Source of the DNA: Paracoccus alcaliphilus
GTDB taxonomy: Bacteria > Pseudomonadota > Alphaproteobacteria > Rhodobacterales > Rhodobacteraceae
Length of the DNA stretch: 64,000 nucleotides
Reading direction: 5' to 3'
Assembly (NCBI RefSeq): GCF_028553725.1
Contig: NZ_CP067124.1
Location: forward strand, 2,800,001-2,864,000
Shown here: in pieces, positions 42,861 through 51,502 of the stretch
Layout: each line of letters begins with the position of its first letter
Position numbering within the stretch: position 1 is the stretch's first letter
Program-made: the position numbers and the translations under genes
The notes under the pieces: model-generated
What the model was told of the DNA's origin: nothing
The model's database searches: none
The model's input: the letters and a program-made list of their open reading frames with translations, nothing else

Positions 42861-43340
42861 TCATTCTTGATCGCCGTTGCTCTCGGACTCGTCCGGCAAC
42901 TGATCGTCGGGAAGTGAGTCGAGGTCACGCGACAGCTCCTTGAGGAACCTGTCGCCCGTCGCCAGACGCCGGCCGAGATTTTGCATGAAGCCCTCGAACC
43001 GCTCCGCGCCTTTCGCTCGGGCAGCGGATTGTGCGGCTCCCGTAAGCGGCGGTGTGATGGTCATCCAGAAATGGATGAACTGCGCGACCGTCTCGCCGAG
43101 GACGGCGAGATCCAGGTCGAGCGTGTCGATCTGGCGGCCGAGCTTGTCCATGCGGCGCGACATGGCGGCTTCAAGCTGGTCGTCGGCATCGCCGGACAGG
43201 TAAGATATGACCGCCGCCTCCACGATGGCGGATTTTGAGACATTACGGCGCAGCGCCACCGAGCGGCGCAGCGCCATCGCTTCGATCTGCGGAATGAGCG
43301 CGGGGTCGAAATAGAGATTCAGGCGGGTTCTGGTTGCCAT
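42861..43340 (-). CDS. CopG/ribbon-helix-helix-type transfer regulator
   Basis: A 159-residue protein starting at the ATG at 43340 with GAGGA eight bases upstream. Residues 3 to 45 (TRTRLNLYFDPALIPQIEAMALRRSVALRRNVSKSAIVEAA) match a CopG-like ribbon-helix-helix DNA-binding fold. The rest is helical. Neighbours are traG and trbB. It probably controls transfer-gene expression or assists the relaxosome. Confidence 0.8.
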   Translation of the reverse strand: MATRTRLNLYFDPALIPQIEAMALRRSVALRRNVSKSAIVEAAVISYLSGDADDQLEAAMSRRMDKLGRQIDTLDLDLAVLGETVAQFIHFWMTITPPLTGAAQSAARAKGAERFEGFMQNLGRRLATGDRFLKELSRDLDSLPDDQLPDESESNGDQE

Positions 43341-43350
43341 GGTCGTGTCC

Positions 43351-45339
43351 TCAAAGGTCGATTCCGTCATCGGGGTTCAATGCGACCTGCCGCGCGACCA
43401 TCCTCATACGTTGGCGCATGGCGCGGGCCTTGGCCGCGTCAACGTCCGGCTCGTCGTCCACAAACTCGAACTCCTGTTCGGGTGATGGCGGCGGGGCGAC
43501 GATTTCCTCATGCTCAGGCAGCTCCGGCTCGCGGCGGATGCCAGCATTGGCCGGATCGCCCTCGGCCCCGTGTGCGGCGTCGGTCGCGGAATGGCTTTCC
43601 GCCGCGACCACACGGCCGGACCAATCATCGGCGGATGGACTGGGCGCCAGCGGAGCGGCGACCAGATCGGGCGGGGTCAGGATGCGTTCCTGCAACCGCG
43701 CGTCCTCGAAATAGCGGGCCTTGGTCGCGCGGATCGGCGGTGTGCCCGCGACCATCACGATTTCATCGGTGGGCGGAAGCTGCATGATTTCGCCCGGCGT
43801 GAGTAGCGGGCGGGCCGTCTCCTGCCGTGAAACCATGAGATGCCCAAGCCACGGGGCCAATCTGTGCCCGGCGTAGTTGGTGGAGTCGCGCAGTTCGGTC
43901 GCGGTGCCGAGTGCGTCGCTCACCCGCTTGGCCGTCCTTTCGTCGTTCGTGGCGAAGCTGACGCGCACATGGCAGTTGTCGAGGATCGCGTTGTTCGGGC
44001 CATAGGCGCGCTCGATCTGGTTGAGGCTCTGCGCGATCAGGAAGCCTTTGATTCCATACCCCGCCATGAAGGCGAGCGCCGATTCAAAGAAGTCGAGCCG
44101 GCCGAGCGCCGGAAACTCGTCCAGCATCAACAGCAGCCGATGGCGCTTGCCGGAGGTGGTCAGTTCCTCGGTCAACCGCCTGCCGATCTGGTTGAGGATC
44201 AGGCGAATGAGCGGCTTGGTGCGGTTTATGTCGGATGGCGGCACGACCAGATAGAGCGTGACGGGCTGGCGGCTGCCGACCAGGTCGGCAATGCGCCAGT
44301 CGCACCGCGCCGTCACCCGCGCCACCACGGGATCGCGGTAGAGGCCGAGAAACGACATGGCGGTGGAGAGCACGCCCGACCGCTCGTTCTCGGATTTGTT
44401 CAACAGTTCGCGGGCGGACGACGCGATGACGGGATGAGCGCCTGCTTCGCCGAGATGCGGCGTGTCCATCATCGCGCGCAAGGTTGCCTCGACCGGGCGG
44501 CGGGGATCGGACAGGAAGTTGGCGACGCCCGCCAAGGTCTTGTCCTTCTCCGCATAGAGAACATGCAGGATCGCGCCGACCAGCAAGCTATGGCTGGTCT
44601 TTTCCCAATGGTTGCGCTTGTCGAGACTGCCTTCGGGATCGACCAGAATATCCGCGATATTCTGCACGTCGCGGACTTCCCATTCCCCTTGCCGGACCTC
44701 CAGCAGCGGGTTGTAGGCCGACGATCTGGCGTTGGTCGGATCGAACAGCAGCACGCGGCCATGCTTCGCGCGGAAGCCCGCTGTCAGCGTCCAGTTCTCG
44801 CCTTTTATGTCGTGAACGATGGCGGATGCCGGCCATGTCAGCAGCGTCGGCACCACCAGCCCGACGCCTTTGCCGCTACGCGTCGGGGCAAAGCATAGGA
44901 CATGCTCGGGACCGTCATGGCGCAGATAGTCCCGGTCGTATCGGCCGAGCAAGACGCCATCGGGGCCGAGCAATCCGGCCGCACGGATTTCCCGGTCCTC
45001 AGCCCATCGCGCCGATCCGTAGGTGGCGACGTTGCGCGCCTCCCGCGCCCGGATGATCGACATGAAGATGGCGGCGGCGATGGCGAGGAAGCCGCCCGAT
45101 ACCGCGATGATGCCGCCCTCGACGAAGATCGCGGGCGCGTAGGCGTCGAACGAAAACCACCACCAGAAGAAGGCGGGCGGATAATAGACCGGCAGGCCCG
45201 CCAGCTCGAACCATGGTGCTCCAAGCTGCGGCTGGAAGCCGAGGCGGAACGCCGTCCATTGCGTCGCTGCCCACACCATCACCAGAACGATGGTGAAGAC
45301 GGCACCAATCTGCCCCCAAAGGATTCGGCCTCCGCGCAT
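43351..45339 (-). CDS. traG: TraG/VirD4 coupling protein
   Basis: A 662-residue protein starting at the ATG at 45339. Two N-terminal transmembrane helices (IGAVFTIVLVMVWAATQW and a second near residue 70) anchor it. The ATPase has Walker A PTRSGKGVGLVVPTLL and Walker B LLLMLDEFPALGRLD. It docks the relaxase-DNA complex to the channel. The C-terminal 120 residues are a variable acidic tail. Confidence 0.93.
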   Translation of the reverse strand: MRGGRILWGQIGAVFTIVLVMVWAATQWTAFRLGFQPQLGAPWFELAGLPVYYPPAFFWWWFSFDAYAPAIFVEGGIIAVSGGFLAIAAAIFMSIIRAREARNVATYGSARWAEDREIRAAGLLGPDGVLLGRYDRDYLRHDGPEHVLCFAPTRSGKGVGLVVPTLLTWPASAIVHDIKGENWTLTAGFRAKHGRVLLFDPTNARSSAYNPLLEVRQGEWEVRDVQNIADILVDPEGSLDKRNHWEKTSHSLLVGAILHVLYAEKDKTLAGVANFLSDPRRPVEATLRAMMDTPHLGEAGAHPVIASSARELLNKSENERSGVLSTAMSFLGLYRDPVVARVTARCDWRIADLVGSRQPVTLYLVVPPSDINRTKPLIRLILNQIGRRLTEELTTSGKRHRLLLMLDEFPALGRLDFFESALAFMAGYGIKGFLIAQSLNQIERAYGPNNAILDNCHVRVSFATNDERTAKRVSDALGTATELRDSTNYAGHRLAPWLGHLMVSRQETARPLLTPGEIMQLPPTDEIVMVAGTPPIRATKARYFEDARLQERILTPPDLVAAPLAPSPSADDWSGRVVAAESHSATDAAHGAEGDPANAGIRREPELPEHEEIVAPPPSPEQEFEFVDDEPDVDAAKARAMRQRMRMVARQVALNPDDGIDL

Positions 45340-45439
45340 ACAGGCTCCAGTCGGCAAAAAAAGACGGAGCCGATCAGAGAGTAGGCAAAATCGGGACGGG
45401 CAACAGGAAAGAGGATGCCGGAGGGCTGCCGGATACTAT

Positions 45440-45460
45440 CGGCGGCAAATAGGACGGGTC
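45440..45460 (-). promoter_or_regulatory. Shared repeat upstream of traG
   Basis: Second copy of the 21 bp element described at 42833. It lies just before the traG start and close to the end of the lysR gene at 45471. Two copies, each upstream of a transfer operon, suggest a shared regulator. Confidence 0.6.
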
Positions 45461-45470
45461 GCCTTTGCCG

Positions 45471-46454
45471 TTATCGTGCCGGTCGAGTGCCATCGAGGAA
45501 ACGATTGGGCGAATCGCCGTCACGCTTCATTTTGCCTGCGAGGTTGAGTAGATTTTTCAGTGCGGAGCTGCGATTGAACGGCGACCAGACGGCTGTAAAG
45601 GCAACCGGCTCCGGTTCATCGAGGAAGGGCAGGAAGACGATGCCGGTCGTCGGCAATAATGACGTGGCCTCGCCGACGATAGTGATGCCGAAGCCTTGTC
45701 CGACCATAGATAGCAGCGTGCCGCGCCCCACATCAAAGCGCAGGATCGACGGTGCGGGCCAACGCCCGGCAAGGCGCAGCACGATATGGTCATGGACCTG
45801 CGGGCCGGTGCCACCATAGCGAACAATGAAAGTCTCGCCGACCAGATCGGACCAAGTGATTGCGGACTGCCCGGCGAGGCGATGCCCATCCGATAGCACC
45901 ACCACCAGCGGTTCGGTCCAGATCGGTCGGGTATGGCAGTCGGGCATCTCGGGCTTGCCCGCGACGAACGCCACGTCGAGCTGGTCAGCACGAAGCTGCA
46001 TCACCGCATCGCGGGCCGTGCCTTCGGTTATCTCGACCTCAATGCCGGTATGGGCTTCCCGATAATGACGGATCAGCTCCGTGAGAAAGCTGCGTGGGAT
46101 CAAGGCATGGATGCCGATGCGAAGCCGGCCACATTCTCCTTGAGCTGTCATGCCGGCGGTCTTCACCGCGTGATCGAGTTGATCGACACCCGCCGTGACA
46201 CGCTCCATGAAGTGCCTGCCTGCGTCTGTTAGCCGAACGCCCCGCGCATGGCGCTCAAACAGCAGGATACCAAGGTTATCCTCCAGCGCTTTCACACGCG
46301 CGCTGACGCTCGACTGGCTGACGCCGAGTGCCTTGGCCGCATGCCGAAAATTCAGATGCTCGGCGACGGCGATGAACTGAACAAGGGAAATGAGCGGTAT
46401 CCTGCCAGACAGGATACCGCCATTCACGAGGTTTCGATGGTTAGTGCGCCGCAT
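45471..46454 (-). CDS. LysR-type regulator, downstream of floR
   Basis: A 327-residue LysR family protein. The helix-turn-helix at residues about 22 to 60 (FIAVAEHLNFRHAAKALGVSQSSVSARVKALEDNLG) and the effector domain are intact. The gene starts 27 bp after floR, the usual floR-lysR order. It is closely related to the second LysR (48012) but has many differences, so it is not a recent copy. Confidence 0.88.
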   Translation of the reverse strand: MRRTNHRNLVNGGILSGRIPLISLVQFIAVAEHLNFRHAAKALGVSQSSVSARVKALEDNLGILLFERHARGVRLTDAGRHFMERVTAGVDQLDHAVKTAGMTAQGECGRLRIGIHALIPRSFLTELIRHYREAHTGIEVEITEGTARDAVMQLRADQLDVAFVAGKPEMPDCHTRPIWTEPLVVVLSDGHRLAGQSAITWSDLVGETFIVRYGGTGPQVHDHIVLRLAGRWPAPSILRFDVGRGTLLSMVGQGFGITIVGEATSLLPTTGIVFLPFLDEPEPVAFTAVWSPFNRSSALKNLLNLAGKMKRDGDSPNRFLDGTRPAR

Positions 46455-46481
46455 CGGAGCGGGCCTGCCACCAGTCGTCGG

Positions 46482-47696
46482 TTAGACGACTGGCGACTTC
46501 TCGGTGGCAGTCCCACGGAGCCGAAGGAGCGCCAGCCCCAACGACACCAGCACTGCCATCGCCGTGGCGTAACAGATCACCGGCCACGCTGTGTCACCGT
46601 TTAACAGCGTCACCGCCAATGTCCCGACAATGCTGACTATCAGGCTTTGAACGCAGAAGTAGAACGCGACCGCTGATCCTGCGATGTCGTCGAACTCTGC
46701 CAAAGCGCCGTTCGCGGTAACGGACACAGTGAAGACAATGGCGACCGCCATGACCCACATCGGCACGATGAAGGTGAGGAATGACGGCGAACCGAAGAGT
46801 TCGCCGATCCCCAACAGGACCGCCCCGAAAACGAGCAACGCCATTCCACGCGCTACGCATCCCGCGATGCCCCATCTGGTGACAAAGGACTTCGCGAAAC
46901 GAGTTGTCACGATCATTACAAGCGCGACAGTGGCGAAGGCAAAGCTGAATCCGATCTCGGAATATTCCGCTTGGCCTATGAGCACACGGGGAGCCGTCGA
47001 GAAGAAGACGAAGAAGGTGCCCATACCGGCGCTAAAGCCGATGGTGTAAACCCAAAAAGCCGGACTCGCGAAGATCGGCAAAACAGATCGGCGCGTCTTC
47101 GCTTGATCCAGAGGGCGGGTTTCGTGCCACCTGAAACCCGCATTTAGGAGTGCGAGCATCGCCAGTATAGCCAAAGCAATGAATATCGCCTGCCATCCCA
47201 AGAACTCGCCGATCAACGCTCCGGCGATAGGGCCGAGCGCAGGTACGAACGCCAGCATCGAACTGAAAAGGCCGTAGATGACGACACCCTCAGGACGACT
47301 GGCATAAACGTCGCGAACCGTCGCGAACGTCGCCACCAGCATGGCCGACGCGCCGACTGCTTGAAGCAGACGGAAAGCGACAAAGGCTGGTGCAGTTGAA
47401 GACCAAGCTGCTCCCAGAGACGCAATGACGAAAGCCGTTGCGCCCGCAAGTAGAATTGGCCGTCGCCCGATGCGGTCTGAGAGCGGACCAAAAATCACCT
47501 GGCCCACACCGAGCATCACAATATAGAGGCTCAACGTGAGTTGGATCATGGCGGGCGTCGTGTTCAGGATGCCGGGCATCGCTGGAACGACGGGGAGATA
47601 AATATCCATCGCCAGTGAAGCGAGGATGTCGAAGGGAGCCATCAGCAGTAGGGCTGCCGGCAGCGTATAGGCCCATGCAGGGCGTGTGATGGTCAT
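46482..47696 (-). CDS. floR: FloR florfenicol/chloramphenicol exporter
   Basis: A 404-residue MFS drug/H+ antiporter. The sequence matches FloR throughout from memory: MDIYLPVVPAMPGILNTTPAMIQLTLSLY, GPLSDRIGRRPILLAGATAFV and ending ATEKSPVV. It pumps out florfenicol and chloramphenicol and should give high-level resistance. A leader peptide and hairpin lie just upstream, and lysR genes lie on both sides. FloR differs from the commonest version at scattered positions, so it is a variant rather than an identical copy. Confidence 0.95.
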   Translation of the reverse strand: MTITRPAWAYTLPAALLLMAPFDILASLAMDIYLPVVPAMPGILNTTPAMIQLTLSLYIVMLGVGQVIFGPLSDRIGRRPILLAGATAFVIASLGAAWSSTAPAFVAFRLLQAVGASAMLVATFATVRDVYASRPEGVVIYGLFSSMLAFVPALGPIAGALIGEFLGWQAIFIALAILAMLALLNAGFRWHETRPLDQAKTRRSVLPIFASPAFWVYTIGFSAGMGTFFVFFSTAPRVLIGQAEYSEIGFSFAFATVALVMIVTTRFAKSFVTRWGIAGCVARGMALLVFGAVLLGIGELFGSPSFLTFIVPMWVMAVAIVFTVSVTANGALAEFDDIAGSAVAFYFCVQSLIVSIVGTLAVTLLNGDTAWPVICYATAMAVLVSLGLALLRLRGTATEKSPVV

Positions 47697-47774
47697 GATA
47701 AGTCAACCGCTCGATTAAGAAATCTCGGGCGGCGTCTGCACATCAGCAATCACATGGGATTGGTCTCACAGAGC
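47697..47774 (-). promoter_or_regulatory. floR untranslated leader region between hairpin and start codon
   Basis: On the minus strand this 78-base segment contains CGCCGCCCGAG (47724-47734). Its CGCCGC can pair with GCGGCG at the end of the upstream hairpin arm, giving an alternative fold. A weak ribosome binding site (GAGCGGTTGAC) precedes the floR ATG. The competing pairings fit induction by ribosome stalling on the upstream leader ORF. Confidence 0.5.
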
Positions 47775-47802
47775 GCCGCAACAACAATTTTGCTGTTGCG
47801 GC
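47775..47802 (-). promoter_or_regulatory. Hairpin downstream of floR leader peptide (attenuator stem)
   Basis: A perfect 9 bp stem GCCGCAACA with TGTTGCGGC around a 10-base loop, beginning right after the stop codon of the nine-codon leader. There is no T-run, so it is not a normal transcription terminator. The arrangement mirrors translational attenuators of chloramphenicol-resistance genes. Confidence 0.7.
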
Positions 47803-47832
47803 TTACTTGTCTGCTGACTTTGGATTTCCCAT
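47803..47832 (-). CDS. Nine-residue leader peptide of floR
   Basis: The ORF ATG to TAA encodes MGNPKSADK. GGAG lies eight bases before the ATG. It ends directly at the attenuator hairpin. Its sequence resembles the leader of cmlA (MSTSKNADK as I recall it), sharing the Lys-x-Ala-Asp-Lys end. Stalling of a drug-bound ribosome on such a leader is known to open the downstream ribosome binding site of related resistance genes. Confidence 0.75.
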   Translation of the reverse strand: MGNPKSADK

Positions 47833-48011
47833 GCTGACCACTCCACGATCACAAATTTGACTAGCTATCACTTATACGATCAGCTGTTGCCTCGCAATGC
47901 CGTATCGCTGGCTCGTAGCCACCCAATCCCCCGCTGTTGACGTTCCCGTCATTCTTGGCCGTATGAAACCCCTATGCCTTGCTTTGGCGGTTGGCTGGAA
48001 CGGGCAGAGGT

Positions 48012-48974
48012 TCAGTCGACGCGGATCAGCCGACCCATTTCTTTTGCGAGAGAGAGCAGATCACGGAGCGCGGCGCTTCGATTGAACGGCGACCAGACGG
48101 CGGTAAAGGCAACCGGCTCTGGCTCATCGGCGAAAGGCAGGAAGGTGATGCCGGCAGTCGGCAGCAGTGCCGTCGCTGCCCCGACGATGGTAATGCCGAA
48201 TCCCTGTCCGACCATGGATAGTAGCGTGCCACGTCCTACGTCGAAGCGCAGTATCGAAGGCGCGGGCCAGCGCCCGGCAAGGCGCAGCACGATATGGTCA
48301 TGAACCTGCGGGCCAGTGCCACCATAGCGGACAAGGAAGGTTTCGCCGACCAGATCGGCCCAAGTGATTGCCGGCTGCCCGGCAAGACGATGCCTATCCG
48401 GTAGCACCGCTACCAGCGATTCAGTCCAGACCGGCCGTGTATGGCAGTCGGGCAGCTCTGGTGTGCCAGCGACGAACGCCACGTCCAGCCGGTCGGCACG
48501 AAGCTGCATGACCGCATCGCGGGCCGTGCCTTCGGTGATTTCGACCTCGATGCCGGGATGGTTTTCCCGATACTGCCCGATCAGATCGGCGAGGAAGCTG
48601 CGCGGAATCAAGGCATGGACGCCGATGCGCAGGCGGCCCCATTCCCCCGTCGCCGCCATGCCTGCGGTCTTCACCGCATGGTCGAGTTGATCGACGCCGG
48701 CTGCGATCCGCTCGACGAAGTGGCGTCCGGCTTCGGTCAACCGAACGCCACGCGCACGACGCTCGAACAGGAGGATGCCAAGGTCTTCTTCCAGCGCCTT
48801 CACGCGGGCGCTGACGCTGGATTGTGCAACCCCGAGTGCGTTCGCTGCGTGGCGGAAGTTGAGATATTCAGCGACCGCAAGCGTCTGGATCAGCGACAAG
48901 AGAGGTATGCGCGACCCGAGCAGCGTTTCACTTGATCGGAAGGCATCGTTCGCATGTCTTTTCGAACGCCGCAT
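48012..48974 (-). CDS. LysR-type regulator, downstream of RlmN/Cfr-like gene
   Basis: A 320-residue LysR protein with helix-turn-helix near residues 27 to 65 (TLAVAEYLNFRHAANALGVAQSSVSARVKALEEDLG) and the same effector domain architecture as the gene at 45471. It starts 12 bp after the methyltransferase gene, so both share a transcript. It may repress or activate the neighbouring resistance genes. The effector is unknown. Confidence 0.88.
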   Translation of the reverse strand: MRRSKRHANDAFRSSETLLGSRIPLLSLIQTLAVAEYLNFRHAANALGVAQSSVSARVKALEEDLGILLFERRARGVRLTEAGRHFVERIAAGVDQLDHAVKTAGMAATGEWGRLRIGVHALIPRSFLADLIGQYRENHPGIEVEITEGTARDAVMQLRADRLDVAFVAGTPELPDCHTRPVWTESLVAVLPDRHRLAGQPAITWADLVGETFLVRYGGTGPQVHDHIVLRLAGRWPAPSILRFDVGRGTLLSMVGQGFGITIVGAATALLPTAGITFLPFADEPEPVAFTAVWSPFNRSAALRDLLSLAKEMGRLIRVD

Positions 48975-48986
48975 CCTAAGCTCCCG

Positions 48987-50060
48987 CTAGGCGGCCTTTT
49001 TTGTGGCTCCGCGTTTTTCGACCGGGATTCCGCGCAGATCGCGCAACCAGAGCTGACCGCATGCCGCCGAAATATCCCGCCCCTGTGTATCCCGCACCAC
49101 GACCGGCACACCGGCGCGATCCAGCACTTCACGGAAAAGTCCGAGGCTGCGGTCGCCGGTTCGATCAAGCGCGATGCCATCGACAGGATTCCAGCGCATA
49201 AGGTTCACACGCGCCCTTCGCTTGTTCATGAGACCGGCAAGCCGTTTCGCATCAGCAAGCGTGTCGTTGATGCCGGGGAGGACCAGATAGACAAAGGTGA
49301 CGATCCGGTTGTGCCGTTCCGCCCATGACGAAGCGCGCGCGATGACTTCCTTGATGTCGTGCTTACGCGATCCGGGGATGAGACGGTCGCGAACTTCCTG
49401 CGTCGTCGCATGCAGCGATATAGTCAGATTGATCGCCAGATGCTCTTCTCGCAATTGCGCTAGAGCCTTCGGTATGCCGATGGTCGAAAGCGTGATTCCC
49501 GTGGTGGGAAAATTCATCCCTCGCCGGTCGCGCAGGATACGAATCGCCTTCATCACCTGCTCGTAGTTGTTCAAAGGCTCGCCGATGCCCATGAACACGA
49601 TCCGGTTGACCTTCGGCCCGAGTTGAACGACCTGTTCGACAATCTCGCCCGCCGAAAGGTTGCGCTTGAGGCCGGCTTGGCCGGAAGCGCAGAACTGGCA
49701 GGCGAAGGCACATCCAACCTGTGACGAAATACAGGCGGTGTGTCCGTCGTGACGACGGATCAGAACGCTTTCAACGGCATAACCGTCATGAAGGCCGAAA
49801 AGCACCTTCTGCGACCGACCGCCGCGCTCATGCGTGATTTTGCGAAGGCTCCGCAACTGGACGCCCCGAGCCTCTGACCAGTTCCGCAAGGCGCGCGGCA
49901 GGTCCATGTGTGGGCAGAACAGGTCGCGATAAGCGATTTGCGGCCCGCTGCTCGCGTTCAACGCATCGAACTCGTCGGCCATGAGGTTCAGCGCCAAGGT
50001 TGGCGCAGGCAGTGCTTTTTGTCGTTCGCCCCCCAACGGGCTGGGTTCTTGTATAGGCAT
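48987..50060 (-). CDS. RlmN/Cfr-family 23S rRNA A2503 radical SAM methyltransferase
   Basis: A 357-residue enzyme. The radical SAM cluster cysteines are 117, 121 and 124 in GCAFACQFCASG. The methyl-accepting/catalytic Cys is 334 in DISAACGQL. SAM contacts such as GIGEPLNN and TLSTIGIP are present. The N-terminal region is shorter than chromosomal RlmN. It could methylate A2503 at C2 (RlmN) or C8 (Cfr-like). The segment GLKRNL is close to both. It sits on an ICE beside floR and behind an interrupted tetR, so a role in resistance is plausible but unproven. An alternative start is Met 27. Confidence 0.8.
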   Translation of the reverse strand: MPIQEPSPLGGERQKALPAPTLALNLMADEFDALNASSGPQIAYRDLFCPHMDLPRALRNWSEARGVQLRSLRKITHERGGRSQKVLFGLHDGYAVESVLIRRHDGHTACISSQVGCAFACQFCASGQAGLKRNLSAGEIVEQVVQLGPKVNRIVFMGIGEPLNNYEQVMKAIRILRDRRGMNFPTTGITLSTIGIPKALAQLREEHLAINLTISLHATTQEVRDRLIPGSRKHDIKEVIARASSWAERHNRIVTFVYLVLPGINDTLADAKRLAGLMNKRRARVNLMRWNPVDGIALDRTGDRSLGLFREVLDRAGVPVVVRDTQGRDISAACGQLWLRDLRGIPVEKRGATKKAA

Positions 50061-50107
50061 GATAGTCGTTCCGGGTTTCCGTGCCCGGCGATACCGTGGC
50101 GCACGCC

Positions 50108-50140
50108 TTATAAATAACCGACACGACTGTTATAAACAAC
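50108..50140 (-). promoter_or_regulatory. Paired direct repeats between tetR and the methyltransferase gene
   Basis: TTATAAATAAC at 50108 and TTATAAACAAC at 50130 are 11-bp direct repeats 22 bp apart, two helical turns. They lie in the 93 bp gap between the tetR stop and the methyltransferase start. This is a candidate operator for the disrupted TetR regulator. A CCGGG/CCCGG stem lies nearer the start codon. Confidence 0.45.
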
Positions 50141-50675
50141 CCTCCAGATGGTGTTACCCGAACACATGGTCGGGATAGAGGACGGACAGAAGCATGTGGG
50201 TGCGCTTGGTCATGAAAGCCGCTAGCTCGCCTTCCGGCTCAACGAGCCATTGCATGCAAGACCCCTGAATGACCGTCTGAATCAAGCCGGCGGTATGCTC
50301 GGGTGGGCGCGGCCCGGCGGGCAGTCGTGCCTCGATAGCTTTCAGGACCAGTCTGTTCCGCTCCGCCGCAAGGGCGCGAAGCGACGGCTCCTGAACGTCT
50401 CCCCACAATAGAAGAAGGTAGCCTTCCGTTCCGGCACCGTCACCCATACCGGCGATGAGGTCCTTGAGCATCGCCCACAGCGGATCGAGGCCCTTTTCGG
50501 GACTCGCACCCGCGAAATAGTCGCGCACCTCCTGCGTGTTGCGCTCCATGACCTTTAGATGCAGCGTCGCCTTGTCTTTGAACCGCTGGATCAGTGCAGC
50601 CCGCGAGATGCCGACCGCTTCCGCAACATCGGAGAGGGTGAAGGCCGATGGACCTTTCTGAAGAAGGATGCCTAG

Positions 50676-51502
50676 GCTCAGGACCCATTGATTTGCGGCG
50701 TGCGATCTGATTCAGGCTCCTGAGGAGTCTGGATTATGAGCGATCTTTATTGGCTGACGGACGAGCAGATGGCTCGGCTGGAGCCCTATTTCCCTAAGAG
50801 CCACGGCAAACCTCGGGTGGATGATAGGCGGGTGTTGAGCGGGATCATCTTCGTCAACCGCAACGGTCTGCGCTGGCGGGATGCGCCGGCAGCCTACGGG
50901 CCTCACAAGACGCTCTACAATCGCTGGAAGCGGTGGAGCGAGGCTGGCGTCTTCGTTCGGATGATGGAGGGCCTTTCTGGCGCACAGGCCGAACGCCGGA
51001 CCGTCATGATCGATGCCACCTATCTAAAGGCGCACCGTACGGCTTCGAGCCTGCGGGTAAAAAAGGGGGCCTCGGGCGACTGATCGGACGGACCAAAGGC
51101 GGGATGAATACCAAGCTGCACGCCGTCACCGATGCGAATGGACGCCCCATTAGCCTGTTTGTGACGGCTGGTCAGGTCAGCGACTACACCGGCGCGGCGG
51201 CTCTTCTGGATAGTCTACCCCGAGCCCAGTGGCTGCTGGGCGATAGGGGCTATGACGCGGATTGGTTCAGGGACGCCTTGGAAGCCAAGGGGATCACACC
51301 TTGCATCCCCGGACGTAAAACCCGCACCGAGCCCATCCGGTATGACAAGCGCAGATACAAACGACGCACCCGCATCGAAATCATGTTCGGTCGTCTGAAA
51401 GACTGGCGACGCGTTGCCACGCGTTATGATCGGTGCCCGAACGTCTTCCTCTCCGCCATAGCCCTCGCCGCTACAGTGCTCTTTTGGCTATGAGTCCTGA
51501 GC
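50676..51502 (+). mobile_element. IS5-family (IS427-group) insertion sequence, 827 bp
   Basis: Ends carry the inverted repeat GCTCAGGACYCAT, with one mismatch between ends. The 4-bp sequence CTAG is duplicated at both sides (50672-50675 and 51503-51506). It holds one transposase made by frameshift. Size and target duplication fit the IS427 group. It interrupts tetR. Confidence 0.92.
50736..51493 (+). CDS. IS427-group transposase, made by -1 frameshift
   Basis: The first frame (50736-51083) and the second (ending 51493) overlap at a slippery AAAAAAGGGGG near 51058. A -1 shift joins them. The DDE residues are the Asp in VMIDATYLKAH, the Asp in GDRGYDADWFRD and the Glu in RRTRIEIMFGRLKDWRR. The full enzyme would be about 250 residues. 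It moves the IS. Confidence 0.85.

Noticed and set aside
45471-48974. Reading the two lysR genes as a fresh duplication around floR
   Set aside because: The proteins differ at many scattered positions and their ends differ, so they are older paralogues brought together as separate modules.
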